Positions 5,997 to 6,028 of a DNA stretch of 6,028 nt are shown in pieces. The position numbers and the translations under genes were made by a program. The DNA comes from Beijerinckiaceae bacterium (lineage in GTDB: Bacteria > Pseudomonadota > Alphaproteobacteria > Rhizobiales > Beijerinckiaceae). The DNA is taken from positions 1-6,028 of the forward strand of contig JAKONB010000230.1 in NCBI GenBank assembly GCA_022702195.1. Direction: 5' to 3'. The notes beneath the pieces were generated by a model that did no database searches, was not told the origin of the DNA, and saw only the letters and a program-made list of their open reading frames with translations. The first letter of the stretch is position 1, and each line of letters opens with the position of its first letter.

Positions 5997-6014
5997 ATGC
6001 GGCAACGAGCCTGA
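5997..6014 (+). other. Five-codon ORF (MRQRA) behind a strong Shine-Dalgarno; possible leader peptide
   Basis: GGAGGG (5987-5992), the strongest ribosome site in the window, lies four bases before an ATG that opens only five codons (M-R-Q-R-A, then TGA at 6012-6014). It starts 29 bases after the sseA stop. A second ORF of 17 codons, in a different frame, runs from 5975 to a TGA at the last base of the window (6028) but has no good ribosome site. The five-codon ORF may be a leader of a gene beyond the right edge, or the strong site may be chance. Nothing else is visible in 5968-6028. Confidence 0.3.
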
Positions 6015-6028
6015 ACCGTGGCGTTTGA

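Overview
The window is GC-rich, with the codon use of an alphaproteobacterium. An EcfG-type promoter candidate and the gene set suit Hyphomicrobiales, perhaps a Methylobacterium-like genus; that placement is inference from memory of family sequences, not a search. It reads as ordinary chromosome. I see no transposase, phage gene, CRISPR array, tRNA or rRNA.

Layout: (1) 1-1217, minus strand: a DEAD-box RNA helicase of the RhlE/DeaD type, its C-terminus cut by the left edge. (2) 1218-1554, a 337-base divergent intergenic region. It holds a sigma70-like promoter for the helicase with a perfect 16-base palindrome between its -35 and -10 boxes, a long helicase leader with a possible long-range stem and an eight-codon upstream ORF, and a TTGACA promoter and 5'-end hairpin for the next operon. 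(3) 1555-4169, plus strand: a translationally coupled pair (ATGA overlap), a 14-helix MOP/Wzx-like polysaccharide flippase and a CelD/BcsL-type GNAT acyltransferase. (4) 4198-4446, minus strand: an 82-residue uncharacterised protein, convergent with the pair. (5) 4642-4914, minus strand: a 90-residue secreted Pro/Gly/Thr/Asn-rich protein with a clear signal peptide, behind an AT-rich upstream region that contains a general-stress (EcfG) promoter match. (6) 5119-5967, plus strand: 3-mercaptopyruvate sulfurtransferase (sseA), complete with the CGSGVTA active-site loop. (7) 5968-6028: a short tail with a very strong Shine-Dalgarno in front of a five-codon ORF, probably the leader of a gene beyond the right edge.

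The genes do not form one pathway. The flippase and GNAT pair probably act together on an envelope or exported glycan. The helicase, the secreted protein and sseA are separate transcription units. No new multi-gene system can be defended here; the most interesting signals are regulatory and lie in the intergenic regions.
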